In this document: one piece after another, positions 14,626-15,260 of the stretch
How the letters are laid out: each line of letters opens with the position of its first letter
How positions within the stretch are numbered: position 1 is the first letter of the stretch
Source of the DNA: Campylobacterota bacterium
Lineage (GTDB): Bacteria > Campylobacterota > Campylobacteria > Campylobacterales > Sulfurovaceae
NCBI GenBank assembly: GCA_003646505.1
Contig: QMKT01000022.1
Coordinates: 1 to 15,260, forward strand
Length of the DNA: 15,260 nucleotides
Direction: 5' to 3'
Program-made: the position numbers and the translations under genes
The notes under the pieces: generated by a model
Database searches by the model: none
What the model saw: the letters and a program-made list of their open reading frames with translations, nothing else
Told to the model about the DNA's origin: nothing

Positions 14626-15260
14626 ATGTTTGTTTCTCAATTTTAATATTTTCCCAAAAGAAATCAACATGTTTTTCAAACATCGAAACAACTGAAGAGG
14701 TCGATTTTTTATCTAATTTTAGCAAAGAAAGTTGCATTTGATAGAAAAATAGGGGTGAAAAAAACTCATTAGCAAGTAAAAGGGGGTCTGAGGACTCGAT
14801 CATCTCGTCCTGCATCATTCCAAAGAAGAGTCCAGAGAGCTTCTTGACGTTCTGCTGGTAAAAATGATCATTGTATATTTCTCTTATGGACTCATTTCTA
14901 TAGATCTCTTGCATCAACAGTTTAAAAAGGGCCTCATTTTCCTTGTCAAAGCCTATGAGCTTAAATGTAGTACCAATGGACATCAACAAAGCCTTTCCCT
15001 GCTTATGGAGCCCCTGAGCCTCTTTACCCTCAAATAAAGTCACTATAGCAGAAGAGGTGAGATTACTTATCAGTGTTTCAAGTATCTCATCTTTGTTTTT
15101 AAAGTGATTATAGAGTGCACTTTGTTTGATTCCTATAGACCCAGAGATGTCTCTGACCGTGGTTGCCTTGTATCCTTTACTCGAAAAGAGTTTTAGGGCA
15201 TGTTTTAGTATTTTATCTTTTGTTTTACTTCCTTTTGAAGGGAGAGAAGTAACGCTCTGC
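14615..15260 (-). CDS. TetR/AcrR family transcription regulator (5' partial)
   Basis: A DNA-binding repressor-type protein; 214 residues are visible and the start lies just past the right edge. Reading from the edge, the frame gives SKTKDKILKHALKLFSSKGY, then ATTVRDISGSIGIKQSALYNHFKNKDEIL split as helix-turn-helix plus the YNHF..K recognition end, which is the standard TetR N-terminal domain. The rest is an all-helical ligand-binding domain ending in KQTSLF. There is no ATG in frame up to the edge; an internal GTG (15041-15043) would remove the DNA-binding domain and is not the start. Visible length is already at the family's usual size, so little is missing. It likely controls the methyltransferase and YjdF-like genes downstream and itself. 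The ligand is unknown. Confidence 0.9.
   Translation of the reverse strand, partial: QSVTSLPSKGSKTKDKILKHALKLFSSKGYKATTVRDISGSIGIKQSALYNHFKNKDEILETLISNLTSSAIVTLFEGKEAQGLHKQGKALLMSIGTTFKLIGFDKENEALFKLLMQEIYRNESIREIYNDHFYQQNVKKLSGLFFGMMQDEMIESSDPLLLANEFFSPLFFYQMQLSLLKLDKKSTSSVVSMFEKHVDFFWENIKIEKQTSLF

Noticed and set aside
14615..15043. Short protein starting at the internal GTG of the TetR gene
   Set aside because: The same frame continues upstream to the window edge and encodes a complete TetR helix-turn-helix domain, so the GTG is internal.
1..15260. CRISPR array, tRNA or rRNA
   Set aside because: No regularly spaced direct repeats and no tRNA cloverleaf or rRNA-like sequence were seen on reading; a dedicated scan was not possible.

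Overview
The window is AT-rich, densely packed bacterial DNA. Gene content and style point to a Campylobacterota lineage such as a Sulfurovum/Sulfurimonas-type bacterium. The clues are short intergenic gaps, T/A-rich promoters with good -10 boxes but poor -35 boxes, an acs gene, a family-4-type uracil-DNA glycosylase, and small outer-membrane barrel and S41 lipoprotein genes. The taxonomic call is inference; no rRNA or other marker gene is present.

Left part (1-2211): the tail of an unidentified gene is followed by a decayed REP-associated tyrosine transposase (RAYT) whose YFITHTV start is joined almost directly to its YIHHNPVKRG end. It is bracketed by REP-type inverted repeats. Next, on the minus strand, is a SulP/SLC26 anion transporter with a STAS domain and a TTG start. 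It is divergent from acs.

Middle part (2212-8115): acs (acetyl-CoA synthetase, plus strand) converges on a minus-strand run of a [4Fe-4S]-type uracil-DNA glycosylase, an S41 protease lipoprotein, a small outer-membrane barrel protein and a HI0933/YhiN-type flavoprotein. The glycosylase start codon abuts a perfect palindrome containing TATAAT. The flavoprotein gene is preceded by a possible 24-codon leader ORF.

Accessory part (8116-13353): this is the most interesting stretch. On the plus strand a SAM methyltransferase of unknown target is followed 35 bp later by a complete contractile-tail sheath gene. The sheath has an unusual ~100-residue, mostly helical insertion after its N-terminal arm, and no tube, baseplate or ATPase gene is nearby. 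Facing it on the minus strand is a compact four-gene operon: small secreted protein, holin-like membrane protein, lysozyme/lytic-transglycosylase-like enzyme with a peptidoglycan-binding tail, and a proline-rich lipoprotein. The last three resemble a holin/endolysin/outer-membrane lysis set. Together the two units may be a reduced contractile-injection or tailocin-like system with its own envelope-release cassette, or a domesticated phage remnant.

Right part (13354-15260): a minus-strand operon of a TetR regulator (5' end outside the window), a class I SAM methyltransferase and a YjdF/DUF2238 membrane protein. Several minus-strand or convergent genes end in hairpins that include their own stop codon. 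No tRNA, rRNA or CRISPR array was seen.
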